From: JADFXI01 sp963784135
GTDB lineage: Bacteria > Nitrospirota > Thermodesulfovibrionia > Thermodesulfovibrionales > Dissulfurispiraceae
Assembly (NCBI GenBank): GCA_963784135.1
Contig: CAWAQG010000002.1
Coordinates: 81,013 to 145,012, forward strand
Reading direction: 5' to 3'
DNA: 64,000 nt
Shown: positions 8,727 to 16,147 of the stretch, one piece after another
Numbering within the stretch: position 1 is the stretch's first letter
Layout: the number at the start of each line of letters is the position of its first letter
Position numbers and translations under genes: made by a program
Notes under the pieces: generated by a model
Seen by the model: only the letters and a program-made list of their open reading frames with translations
What the model was told of the DNA's origin: nothing
Database searches by the model: none

Positions 8727-8904
8727 AGTGTAGTGTCTCTTAAACGATTGGTATTATAAAAATAGTATTGCTAAAAGCCTTTCGTCCTGTCATTCCGGCT
8801 TGTCCGGAATCATTCTTTGTTTTTAAAGACGATTCCGGACAAGCCGGAATGACAACTGTTAATTGCAGGGATAATAACACCAGTCGTTTATGAGACACTA
8901 CACT
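8727..8904. mobile_element. MITE-like element with ~33-bp terminal inverted repeats, carrying a REP-like core
   Basis: The left end AGTGTAGTGTCTCTTAAACG is matched in inverse at the right end (GTTTATGAGACACTACACT), with similarity continuing to about 33 bp. It encodes no protein. The core (8789-8853) is a double palindrome of the family seen at 3863. Flanks are CTGAG and CTAAG, an imperfect candidate target duplication. The right end supplies the stop codon region of the neighbouring unknown gene (8903-8905). Confidence 0.65.
8789..8853. repeat. REP-like double palindrome nested in the MITE
   Basis: GTCATTCCGGCTTGTCCGGA and its inverse TCCGGACAAGCCGGAATGAC face each other across about 25 nt. 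The outer arms match almost perfectly. Confidence 0.8.
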
Positions 8905-9547
8905 AAGCATTATCGGCAGTACCATATATTTTTTGCGCGCATCCTCCTGCTGCTTCTTTTGTTGACTCCTCCATGGCTTCGAAAAGCGCCTGCGTGAACG
9001 ACTCCATGGCCATATTAAACGGAGGAGGGAGCTTGATCGACCTGTTCAGTTTCATAGTCTCGATGCCGTAAAGATGGAGGATTTCGCTGATGGTCTCATA
9101 AAACTGCCCCGCGCTGAATGTTGTTTTTACAGCGTCTTCAAACGACCCTGAATCATCCCACGCGGACAGCAGGCTGCAGACTGCCCGTGACAGGCAGCCG
9201 ATCCGCTGTTTCCTGATGTCCGCAATATCTTCATACCGCACCTCTATGGATACAAACGGGAGAGACAATTTTCTGATATATTCCCGATCAACGTCCCTGG
9301 TCTTTTCGAATACCTCGTCAATATATGCGGGACCGATCTCACCTCCACGGTGAAAAACGGCAAAGGCATGCTCGACGATCAGCCTGTCCTTCTCAATCTC
9401 TTTTATGACATTTATGTCCATATGCTTCTGAAAAAACTGCAGCGGGCGGAGCAGAGGGGGGATACCGATTAATCGTTTAAGCGTGAGTCCGCTGAATTTA
9501 TACAGAAGGTCTTTGTTCCTGGAGCATATTTCTGCGACCTTATCCAC
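8903..9547 (-). CDS. Unknown protein in the cytochrome operon, bracketed by two MITEs
   Basis: 214 aa, no family recognised. It is soluble, mixed helical, without a signal peptide, and has scattered Cys but no CXXCH. It starts at a GTG (9545-9547) that sits in the target-site duplication of the MITE at 9550-9734. Before that insertion the stop codon of the cytochrome b gene and this GTG overlapped as TAGTG, so the gene was the coupled third member of the cytochrome c/cytochrome b operon. Its stop lies at the edge of the other MITE (8727-8904), so the C-terminus may also be altered. An accessory or maturation role for the redox complex is a guess from position only. Confidence 0.7.
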   Translation of the reverse strand: MDKVAEICSRNKDLLYKFSGLTLKRLIGIPPLLRPLQFFQKHMDINVIKEIEKDRLIVEHAFAVFHRGGEIGPAYIDEVFEKTRDVDREYIRKLSLPFVSIEVRYEDIADIRKQRIGCLSRAVCSLLSAWDDSGSFEDAVKTTFSAGQFYETISEILHLYGIETMKLNRSIKLPPPFNMAMESFTQALFEAMEESTKEAAGGCAQKIYGTADNA

Positions 9548-9549
9548 TA
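9541..9549. repeat. Target-site duplication, left copy
   Basis: TATCCACTA, repeated exactly at 9735-9743 on the far side of the inserted element. Read on the minus strand (TAGTGGATA) it contains both the stop of the cytochrome b gene and the GTG of the next gene. Confidence 0.75.
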
Positions 9550-9734
9550 CTGCAATCCAGACAGTACTGGGTTGTTTTTCTGCAGTCGAGCGCCTGGGTC
9601 ATCTGCAGTGGGCGAGTAACGCCGAGCCCACATATATAACTGGAACACAGCTGATGTTCCAAATAGACAGCGGGGCCGGCACAGCGGACTATTCGCTCGC
9701 AAAGAAAAATTACCCAGTACTGTTTGAATTGCAG
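9550..9734. mobile_element. 185-bp MITE with ~34-bp inverted ends and 9-bp target duplication
   Basis: The ends read CTGCAATCCAGACAGTACTG and, in inverse, CTGCAATTCAAACAGTACTG, continuing imperfectly to about 34 bp. A perfect 9-bp direct repeat (TATCCACTA) flanks it. No coding capacity. The interior holds further hairpins (for example TGGAAC..GTTCCA). A 9-bp duplication suggests mobilisation in trans by a DDE transposase of IS4-like type; no such gene is in the window. Confidence 0.75.
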
Positions 9735-9743
9735 TATCCACTA
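9735..9743. repeat. Target-site duplication, right copy
   Basis: Second copy of TATCCACTA; it contains the preserved TAG stop (9741-9743) of the cytochrome b gene on the minus strand. Confidence 0.75.
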
Positions 9744-10556
9744 ATAAAAGAACTGCCCCAGAATAATTAAAACAAGTAATATGAGACCGACAAGCACTGT
9801 CATAAATCCGAAAACCGTACCCATACAGAAAATTCTGTCTGAAGGGGCGGAGGTGATCAGGGCATCGAGGGCGCCGGCCTCCTTAAGACGCTGATACTCA
9901 AGAGGGCGCTCGCGCTTTAATTTTTCGATATCGATGCGGCCTGTAAAGATGACGGGGTCCATTGGAAATTTCTCAGGCCTCAGATGCGTGTTAAAGAAAT
10001 GGATGGTAAAGATAAAGCCGGCCGCGAGAAGCGCCTCGTCACTGTGAATTATGATCGCCACGTTGAACAACCATCCCGGCAGAAACATTCCGAAAAACTC
10101 CGGAAACCATAGCATCAGCCCGGTCAAGCCTATCATGCCCACTCCCCAGAAGACCGCCCAATAGTCAAACTTCTCCCAGTAGGTCCACCTGTCAAACTGG
10201 GGCGCAGGGCCGTTTCCAAGAAACCATTTTATACTGTAATAGATGTCCTGTACATCCTTTATATTGGGCACCATGGATTCCGGACCGAATATATCAAACC
10301 TGAATTTCCTGACCACAGCGATGTGATACGCCGCGTATGCTAAATGGGCCGCAAAATACATGAAGGTCATCACAGCACAGACGCGGTGAACAATTCCGGC
10401 TGACTGGTACCCGCCAAGAAGCTGCATCAGCCATGCGGCCCAGGGGGCATTATCGTATTTGAGAGGCATCCCCGATATAACAAGCCCGAGGAAACTCACT
10501 GCCATGACGATGTGCAGTATACGATGGAATGCGTTAAATCGCCTGACGTATGCCAC
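9741..10556 (-). CDS. Membrane cytochrome b (formate dehydrogenase gamma / cytochrome b561-like)
   Basis: About 271 aa, integral membrane dihaem cytochrome b of the FdnI type. Membrane segments carry candidate haem-ligand histidines: NAFHRILHIVMAVSFLGLVI, IVHRVCAVMTFMYFAAHLAY, and IIIHSDEALLAAGFIFTIHF, followed by a cytoplasmic loop and a last hydrophobic helix. The GTG start (10554-10556) follows AGGAGGCGGG and begins just past the stop of the upstream multihaem cytochrome. It probably passes electrons between the quinone pool and that cytochrome c. The stop lies in the target duplication of the MITE at 9550-9734. Confidence 0.9.
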   Translation of the reverse strand: MAYVRRFNAFHRILHIVMAVSFLGLVISGMPLKYDNAPWAAWLMQLLGGYQSAGIVHRVCAVMTFMYFAAHLAYAAYHIAVVRKFRFDIFGPESMVPNIKDVQDIYYSIKWFLGNGPAPQFDRWTYWEKFDYWAVFWGVGMIGLTGLMLWFPEFFGMFLPGWLFNVAIIIHSDEALLAAGFIFTIHFFNTHLRPEKFPMDPVIFTGRIDIEKLKRERPLEYQRLKEAGALDALITSAPSDRIFCMGTVFGFMTVLVGLILLVLIILGQFFY

Positions 10557-10557
10557 G

Positions 10558-11538
10558 TTACCCGCCTCCTTTTCCGGCTTGCATTTTTTCCTTGAGAGAA
10601 CGGTATGCCCACAGAATAGTATGCGTAAAGAAAAAAGCGAAGACCCCTGCAAGAAGCAGGTTCATGAATAAATAAGTATAGTAGAGAACAGGATATTTCA
10701 CCTTGTTACGCTCTTCCGGATGGGCATAGAATTTCGTAAACCTCGCAGTGGCGTCTGTGTGGCATTGCCTGCAGGTCATCAGGATATTTTCTCTTGAAAT
10801 AGTGGAATTCCTGTCGGAAGGCGGAAGAATGTTATGTGACCCATGGCAGTCCGAACACTTTGCAACGCTGGTGTAGCCGAGTTTCGTCACTTTACCATGG
10901 TATGTCTTCCTATAGGTGTCCATCTCAGCGGAATGGCATGAGCCGCATTCTTTTATCAGTGACAGCTTCCATTGAGGCGCATTCACATCAGGTATACGGT
11001 GTTCCATATGGCAGTCAAAACAGGTCGCCGCCCGGGGATTGCGCCTCTCTAAAAGTTCTATTCCATGAATACTACCGGCGTAGGATTCGAACTCATTGTG
11101 ATGGCATTGGGAACACAGGAGCGGTATTTTCAGGCGGTACGTCTTCGAGCGCTCATCCTTTGACGGGAATATATAGTGAGACCCGTGGCAAGATTGGCAG
11201 CGCGGCGCATTGGGCACGCCGGCCCGTTCCGCCCTGCCATGCACGCTTAACCTGTACTGCCGGGCCTGGGCCTCCTGGGCCCCTTCCCTGCCAAGGAGAT
11301 GGCAGATGCCGCATTGCACCTTCATTATGTCCCCGCCGTGCGGGTAACCCGGGACGTCAATATGGCATCCGCTGCATGTGACTCCTCTGTGCACGGATTC
11401 CCTGTAAATAACCGGGTCTACAAACCCTTTGCTTCCTTGTTTGCCATGGCATGAAAGGCAGTTTTCATTTGAAAAGGCAAGCGATGAAACAGGCAGACAG
11501 GCAGCCAGAAGCAGCATTGCTATCATTGGTCGCAGCAT
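10558..11538 (-). CDS. Nine-haem membrane-anchored cytochrome c
   Basis: About 326 aa. A signal peptide (MLRPMIAMLLLAACLPVSSL) is followed by nine CXXCH motifs (CLSCH, CSGCH, CGICH, CQSCH, CSQCH, CFDCH, CGSCH, CSDCH, CRQCH) and a C-terminal membrane helix with a short basic tail. It is a periplasmic electron-transfer protein tethered to the membrane. The ATG at 11536-11538 is preferred to an upstream GTG (11562) because the GTG falls inside the likely promoter: TTGACA at 11567-11572 and TATTAT at 11546-11551. Its operon partner is cytochrome b. The acceptor or donor is unknown. Confidence 0.92.
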   Translation of the reverse strand: MLRPMIAMLLLAACLPVSSLAFSNENCLSCHGKQGSKGFVDPVIYRESVHRGVTCSGCHIDVPGYPHGGDIMKVQCGICHLLGREGAQEAQARQYRLSVHGRAERAGVPNAPRCQSCHGSHYIFPSKDERSKTYRLKIPLLCSQCHHNEFESYAGSIHGIELLERRNPRAATCFDCHMEHRIPDVNAPQWKLSLIKECGSCHSAEMDTYRKTYHGKVTKLGYTSVAKCSDCHGSHNILPPSDRNSTISRENILMTCRQCHTDATARFTKFYAHPEERNKVKYPVLYYTYLFMNLLLAGVFAFFFTHTILWAYRSLKEKMQAGKGGG

Positions 11539-11545
11539 ATGTCGA

Positions 11546-11572
11546 ATAATATCATATTTCACGTTATGTCAA
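11546..11572 (-). promoter_or_regulatory. Promoter of the cytochrome operon, leaderless arrangement
   Basis: TTGACA, 15-bp spacer, TATTAT, then 7 nt to the ATG. The expected start of transcription falls at or next to the start codon. Confidence 0.5.
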
Positions 11573-11647
11573 CAGACATTTTAAACATATTAAACTCTTG
11601 CAAAAGTGCTGTAAACCGTCATTGCCTCGAAAGCAGCTCACACGTCA

Positions 11648-11745
11648 TACCCGCCCCCGATGACGACATTCGAGGGCAGGCTCCAGCGGGTATCCACTTT
11701 GAAAAGAATGGATTCCCGCTTAAACACTGCGGGAATGACGGCCTT
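11648..11745. repeat. REP-like hairpin pair related to the GIY-YIG element arms
   Basis: One hairpin is built on TACCCGC / GCGGGTA; the second contains the inverse of CATTCCCGCAGTGTTTAAGC. The second matches the inner arms of the GIY-YIG elements except in the variable loop. No ORF lies between, so this looks like a solo or decayed remnant in the 11539-11846 gap. Confidence 0.65.
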
Positions 11746-11811
11746 CCGGGTGCTTTCATGACTCTTTGCGAGCCCCTGCCCATGGGGATTTCAGCGGAAG
11801 CGGCTGACCCT

Positions 11812-11840
11812 TTGGAAAATTTTCCGATTGCTGATACAAT
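11812..11840 (+). promoter_or_regulatory. Promoter of the V-type ATPase operon, leaderless arrangement
   Basis: TTGGAA (11812-11817), 17-bp spacer, TACAAT (11835-11840), then 6 nt to the first ATG (11847). The predicted start of transcription coincides with the start codon. Confidence 0.5.
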
Positions 11841-11846
11841 AGCATT

Positions 11847-12170
11847 ATGGGGAAGGATATCCTTCATGAGATCATAGCGGTCGAAACAGGGATCCAGCGG
11901 AATATCGAGATCGAAAAAGAAAAAACTAATGAATGGATCGGGAAGGTCAGGAGGGATGCAGAAGATGAGATTGTCCGGGAGGAAGAAAGGTTAAAAGAAT
12001 CGTGCGCTCAGGCATTGAAGGAAGCGATGGCAGCTGCCGGAAGGAAAGCCGCCGGGACTATTGAGAAAGCTGTTGCAAGGGCCGAAATTCTCAAAAGGTT
12101 CGACAGTGGATCCCTGAGAGAGATTATCATGGAGCGTATCGTCCGGATTTTGCCTGGTGGAACACTTTGA
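11847..12170 (+). CDS. V/A-type ATPase subunit H/G-like (peripheral stalk)
   Basis: 107 aa, almost entirely a charged coiled coil, as expected for the peripheral-stalk subunit (AhaH, NtpF/G class) that pairs with subunit E. First gene of the ATPase operon; its TGA overlaps the TTG start of subunit I. Assignment rests on position, size and coiled-coil composition more than on specific motifs. Confidence 0.75.
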   Translation: MGKDILHEIIAVETGIQRNIEIEKEKTNEWIGKVRRDAEDEIVREEERLKESCAQALKEAMAAAGRKAAGTIEKAVARAEILKRFDSGSLREIIMERIVRILPGGTL

Positions 12171-14044
12171 TCGCCAGGATATCAAACGTTGAGATTGCCG
12201 GTCCAAAGGACATGCTCCGGGATGTGCTCGCCTGCCTGTCGGACCTGGGGCTTTTCCAGATTGAACCCGAACTTATCAGGTTTGTCGAAAAAGGAGACGA
12301 AGAATATATTCGGCCTTTCCTGCCGGACAAGAAGATGCTTTCTGAACGTCTCTTTCTTGAAGACCTGCGGCTGAAAATCAATACGCTGTTTTCATATCTT
12401 CCAAAGATACCGGTTCGAATGAGCTATATCGATCCGCTCTCAATTCTTGATACCATAGCAAAAACAATTGACGGACATTCTTCACGATGCCGTGAATTGT
12501 ACGAGAAAAAGGATGCCCTGGAGAAAGAGAGGTCTGAACTCAACCGGTATCGGATTTTCCTGGACGCCCTTGTCTCCATTCTTGGGAGCGTCGGGGACAC
12601 GCCGGACCTTGACTTTATCGGGCTTATTATCAAAGAACCTGATATGGTTGGACTTATACGGCAATTGCTCTCCCAGATAACGGATTGGAAGTTTGAGTTC
12701 CTGACAGCGACTGCGGAAGATGGAACACTTGTGGGATTGATAACCATCCCCAAAAGCATATCGGGAAAAGTAAAGCAATGTCTAAATGAGAAGCAGCTTC
12801 CCGAACTTGCCTTGCCGCCGGCCTTCATGGGCCTCAGCTTCCCTGAAAAAAATGCCCAGGTGAAAAAGAGGATATCTTTCATTTCCGGGGAAGTCGAACA
12901 TATATCGGGAGAAATGGAACGCTTTGCTCAACGATGGGTCCCAATCTACCTGAACGTAAAAGGATGTGTGGAAGAGCGGCTTTCTCTTCTCAGGATGACC
13001 GCTTCGGTTTTTGAGACGAGGATGTGTTTCTTTATCAACGGATGGATGCCTTCCGATAAGTTCGAACAGGTCAGAAAGAAAATCAGGGACACCTTTCAGA
13101 AAAAAGTGACGACCGAAGAGAAGAAGGTATTGGAAGAATATCTCGACAGGGTCCCGGTCGTCCTGAAAAATCCACCCTACTTCAGGCCTTTTGAACTTCT
13201 TGTAAAATATCTCCCGCTGCCGAGATACACGTCCCTTGACCCGACACCCTTCGTCGGCATCTTCTTTCCGATTTTCTTCGGAATGATCCTCGGTGACGCC
13301 GGATATGGGATTGTTCTCGCAAGTCTCTCAGCCGTCATGATAAAGCTGTTCCGGAAAAAGAAAGAGTTAGCCGATGCTTTCATGATACTGCTCATATCTT
13401 CCGTCTATGCTATTTTCTTCGGCATACTCTTCGGGGAGTTTTTTGGTGATCTCGGCCATATGCTTTTCGGTCTCAAGCCGGTCTGTATAGAGAGGCGCGG
13501 TGCGATTGTGCCCATGATATTGTTTTCGCTTTCTATCGGCGCTGCCCATATGGTCCTGGGCCAGGCATTGGGATTCCTTGCCGCCATAAGGAAAAGGAGT
13601 AAAAAAGAGGCGCTCTATAAACTTTTCATCACGCTCATCTTCATCTGCATTATTGTTCTTATCGCATCATTATTTGAACTGGTCCCACGCTTGCTCACAA
13701 GGCCGGTCCTCATCGCAATACTTATTCTCACGCCGTTTCTAATTTTTACGGGCGGACTGCTGGCCCCCCTGGAACTGCTGAAGAGTATAGGGAATATGAT
13801 CTCATACGTCAGAATCATGGCCATCGGACTCACGTCTGTTCTGCTTGCCTTTACGGCAAACCGTCTCGCGGGCATGACCGGAGATATTATGACAGGCATT
13901 CTTGTCGCGGGCTTACTCCATATCCTGAACCTCGTTCTCGGGGTTTTTGCCCCGGCCATCCACTCCCTCAGGCTCCATTACGTGGAGTTTTTCAGCAAGT
14001 TCCTGGAGTACGGCGGCAAGAAATTCGAACCCTTAAGGAAATAA
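12167..14044 (+). CDS. ntpI: V/A-type ATPase subunit I (membrane stator, a-subunit)
   Basis: 625 aa. The N-terminal cytoplasmic half is soluble with coiled-coil arms. The C-terminal half (from about residue 355) has seven or eight membrane helices, including PTPFVGIFFPIFFGMILGDA and SIGNMISYVRIMAIGLTSVL with the essential Arg of the ion channel. It forms the half-channels against the c-ring and anchors the peripheral stalks. The TTG start overlaps the preceding stop. Length is typical of bacterial and archaeal I subunits. Confidence 0.95.
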   Translation: MIARISNVEIAGPKDMLRDVLACLSDLGLFQIEPELIRFVEKGDEEYIRPFLPDKKMLSERLFLEDLRLKINTLFSYLPKIPVRMSYIDPLSILDTIAKTIDGHSSRCRELYEKKDALEKERSELNRYRIFLDALVSILGSVGDTPDLDFIGLIIKEPDMVGLIRQLLSQITDWKFEFLTATAEDGTLVGLITIPKSISGKVKQCLNEKQLPELALPPAFMGLSFPEKNAQVKKRISFISGEVEHISGEMERFAQRWVPIYLNVKGCVEERLSLLRMTASVFETRMCFFINGWMPSDKFEQVRKKIRDTFQKKVTTEEKKVLEEYLDRVPVVLKNPPYFRPFELLVKYLPLPRYTSLDPTPFVGIFFPIFFGMILGDAGYGIVLASLSAVMIKLFRKKKELADAFMILLISSVYAIFFGILFGEFFGDLGHMLFGLKPVCIERRGAIVPMILFSLSIGAAHMVLGQALGFLAAIRKRSKKEALYKLFITLIFICIIVLIASLFELVPRLLTRPVLIAILILTPFLIFTGGLLAPLELLKSIGNMISYVRIMAIGLTSVLLAFTANRLAGMTGDIMTGILVAGLLHILNLVLGVFAPAIHSLRLHYVEFFSKFLEYGGKKFEPLRK

Positions 14045-14089
14045 GGAAGAAGTGTAAAGCTTTAAGAGAAAATAAGAAGAGGAGGTTGT

Positions 14090-14308
14090 ATGGAAAAGGT
14101 ACTGATATCGTTTGCTGCGGCGCTTGCAATCGGGCTTACCGCCCTTGCAACTGCGTGGGCCCAGTCCCGGATCGGCGCTGCCGGTGCAGGGACCCTTGCC
14201 GAGAAACCTGAATTGACCGGTGCAATTGTTATCCTTTTGGCTATTCCGGAAACTATGGTGATACTCGGTTTTGTCATAGCAACAATGATTCTGCTTACGC
14301 TCAAATAG
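14090..14308 (+). CDS. ntpK: V/A-type ATPase proteolipid subunit K (c-ring)
   Basis: 72-aa single hairpin of two membrane helices, the small form found in A-type and some bacterial V-type rings rather than the duplicated 16-kDa form. The ion-binding carboxylate is Glu54 in AIPETMVILGF. Gln25 (ATAWAQSRIG) sits in helix 1 at the same spacing from the loop Pro-Glu as the Na+-ligand Gln of the Ilyobacter c subunit, and Thr55 follows the Glu. This fits a Na+-type site but does not prove it. Confidence 0.93.
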   Translation: MEKVLISFAAALAIGLTALATAWAQSRIGAAGAGTLAEKPELTGAIVILLAIPETMVILGFVIATMILLTLK

Positions 14309-14309
14309 T

Positions 14310-14903
14310 ATGGGCGACGGTGAATTCATTGAAGCCCTCCGACGAGAGGGGGAAGAAAAGGTCAGGACAATCTGCCGGGAAGCGGAGGCTGAGGCTGAGA
14401 GGATCAGGGGAGATGCAGCCGGGAGGATCAGCCTGATAAGGGAAAACCTCGGCAGAACGCATTCTATCGCACTCAAAGAACAAACAGGAACGATAGTTTC
14501 GGAGGCTGACAGGGAGGCCCGGAGGATACTGCTTTCCGCCGAAAAAGAGTTGTCAGGCCGTCTCTATGAAGCTGCAGTAAAGGCCCTCGTTCGTTTAAGA
14601 GAGGACCGATATCCGGAAGTTTTTGATGCGCTTGCACATGAACTTCCGTCTTATCACTGGCAAGTTATCAGGGTCAATCCGGCTGATAAGGAGAAAGCGA
14701 GGGAATGCTTTCCCGGCTCCGAGATTATATCAGACGAGGGTATAACGGGGGGATTGGATGTAATGGACAAGGAAGGAAATATCCGTGTTGTCAACACTTT
14801 TGAAAAAAGGCTGGAGAATGCCTGGATAGAGCTCATCCCGGAGTTGATGAAAGATGTCTATGGGAAAATCGCGGAATGTGGAGTTCCTGAGAAAAATTTG
14901 TGA
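14310..14903 (+). CDS. ntpE: V/A-type ATPase subunit E (peripheral stalk)
   Basis: 197 aa. A long N-terminal charged helix (residues 1-90) is followed by a globular C-terminal domain with the family's GGLDVMDKEGNIRVVNTFEK signature near its end. It joins the catalytic head to the stator. It overlaps the next gene by about 50 nt if that gene starts at 14854. Confidence 0.92.
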   Translation: MGDGEFIEALRREGEEKVRTICREAEAEAERIRGDAAGRISLIRENLGRTHSIALKEQTGTIVSEADREARRILLSAEKELSGRLYEAAVKALVRLREDRYPEVFDALAHELPSYHWQVIRVNPADKEKARECFPGSEIISDEGITGGLDVMDKEGNIRVVNTFEKRLENAWIELIPELMKDVYGKIAECGVPEKNL

Positions 14904-15834
14904 TAGGGGGTATCCGACTGATTATCTCCTTTCAAGGATCAGGGGAAGGCGGGCAGAGTTGATTGCGGACTGGAGGCCTCTCGTCGTGAGTCCTTCTCCT
15001 GTCGAAAGTCTTGCTTTTACCCGGTATGGGAGTATTATGACTGATGCTTATCCGGAAGATATCCGGCGATACCTTTTGAAAGAGTTTGGCTGGGTTTATT
15101 CCCAGATGGACAGAACGCTGAGGGATATATTCCGGCCCTTCTTTCTGTATGTTGAACTCAATACCATATTTGTCTGCCTCAGATATGCAAGGGGTAAAGA
15201 AACAGGAAAGATCGAAAAGGCCCTTTCATTAAGCCTCCTTTCGGAAAATATCAAAGAAATTCTCAGAGGCGGTGAACAGCTCCTTTCCGCGGTCGGAAAA
15301 CTCGAGGAATGTTTCACATACCTTTCGAAGAGATTCAGCGGCCTCAGGAATATCCTCGAAAATACCGGATTGCAGGGAGTGGAGCTGACATTATCAACGA
15401 GGTATCTTGAGCATACAGCACTTTCAAAGCTCCATCCTGCCATGAAGGATTTCTTTATCTCTGTCATCGACTCAAGAAATATTCTCTCCCTTTATAAATA
15501 CATCGGGCTGAATGGAAAAATAGCACCGCCCTTTATCACCGGCGGCAGGCTCAGCGAAACTATGTTCATGAAAACAGCTGACAAAAAGGACCTTCTTGAG
15601 CTCGGTCCTCTGGTGCGCAAATTAACAGGAATAGAGACTGAAGCAGCGCATATAGAAACATCTCTTTACAGAATGGTGACACGGCTTTTGAGGAAAGCCG
15701 GCAGGGGACCCTCGGGTGTCGGGCTGATACTGGATTATCTCTGGAGATGTTCCCTTGAGGCGACCAATCTGAGCATCCTCCTTTACGGCAGCGAGCTTGA
15801 CAGGGAGACCATCACACCGGAGATTGCACAGTGA
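14854..15834 (+). CDS. ntpC: V/A-type ATPase subunit C (AC39/d-type)
   Basis: 326 aa, helical, matching the V-ATPase C/AC39 family that couples the rotor stalk to the c-ring (for example YLLSRIRGRRAELI and the YLWRCSLEATNLSILLYG C-terminus). The ATG at 14854 has GGAG 10 nt upstream; a later GTG at 14878 is also possible. Its TGA overlaps the GTG of subunit F. Confidence 0.9.
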   Translation: MSMGKSRNVEFLRKICDRGYPTDYLLSRIRGRRAELIADWRPLVVSPSPVESLAFTRYGSIMTDAYPEDIRRYLLKEFGWVYSQMDRTLRDIFRPFFLYVELNTIFVCLRYARGKETGKIEKALSLSLLSENIKEILRGGEQLLSAVGKLEECFTYLSKRFSGLRNILENTGLQGVELTLSTRYLEHTALSKLHPAMKDFFISVIDSRNILSLYKYIGLNGKIAPPFITGGRLSETMFMKTADKKDLLELGPLVRKLTGIETEAAHIETSLYRMVTRLLRKAGRGPSGVGLILDYLWRCSLEATNLSILLYGSELDRETITPEIAQ

Positions 15835-16145
15835 AAAAGGCGGTGTTTATCACCACGCCTGATGCAAAATATGGGTTTAGCCTTGCCGGCGTAACGCAGC
15901 TTACCATTCATGGGGAAGGCGCTGAAGCCCTTTTGAATGAGGTAATAACTCAGCCCGAGACCGGCCTTGTTGTCCTCGATGAGCGCCTGATAAACAGTAT
16001 CGGGGAAGAGAGGCTGCAGGAAATTGAGCAGGAATGGCACGGAATTCTCCTTATCCTGCCTGCGCCTGAGAGGCCGGGCGTTACAAGGGAAGATTATACG
16101 GCGCAACTTATGCAGAGAGTTATTGGTTATCACCTGAGGTTATAG
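15831..16145 (+). CDS. ntpF: V/A-type ATPase subunit F (central stalk)
   Basis: 104 aa CheY-like alpha/beta subunit. The TTPDAKYGFSLAGVTQL start and the TGLVVLDERLIN strand-loop are typical. It binds subunit D in the rotor. The GTG start overlaps the stop of subunit C (GTGA). Confidence 0.92.
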   Translation: MKKAVFITTPDAKYGFSLAGVTQLTIHGEGAEALLNEVITQPETGLVVLDERLINSIGEERLQEIEQEWHGILLILPAPERPGVTREDYTAQLMQRVIGYHLRL

Positions 16146-16147
16146 GA

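Noticed and set aside
9550..9734. MITE interior as a structured non-coding RNA
   Set aside because: Internal hairpins are present, but terminal inverted repeats and a perfect 9-bp target duplication explain the region as an inserted element.
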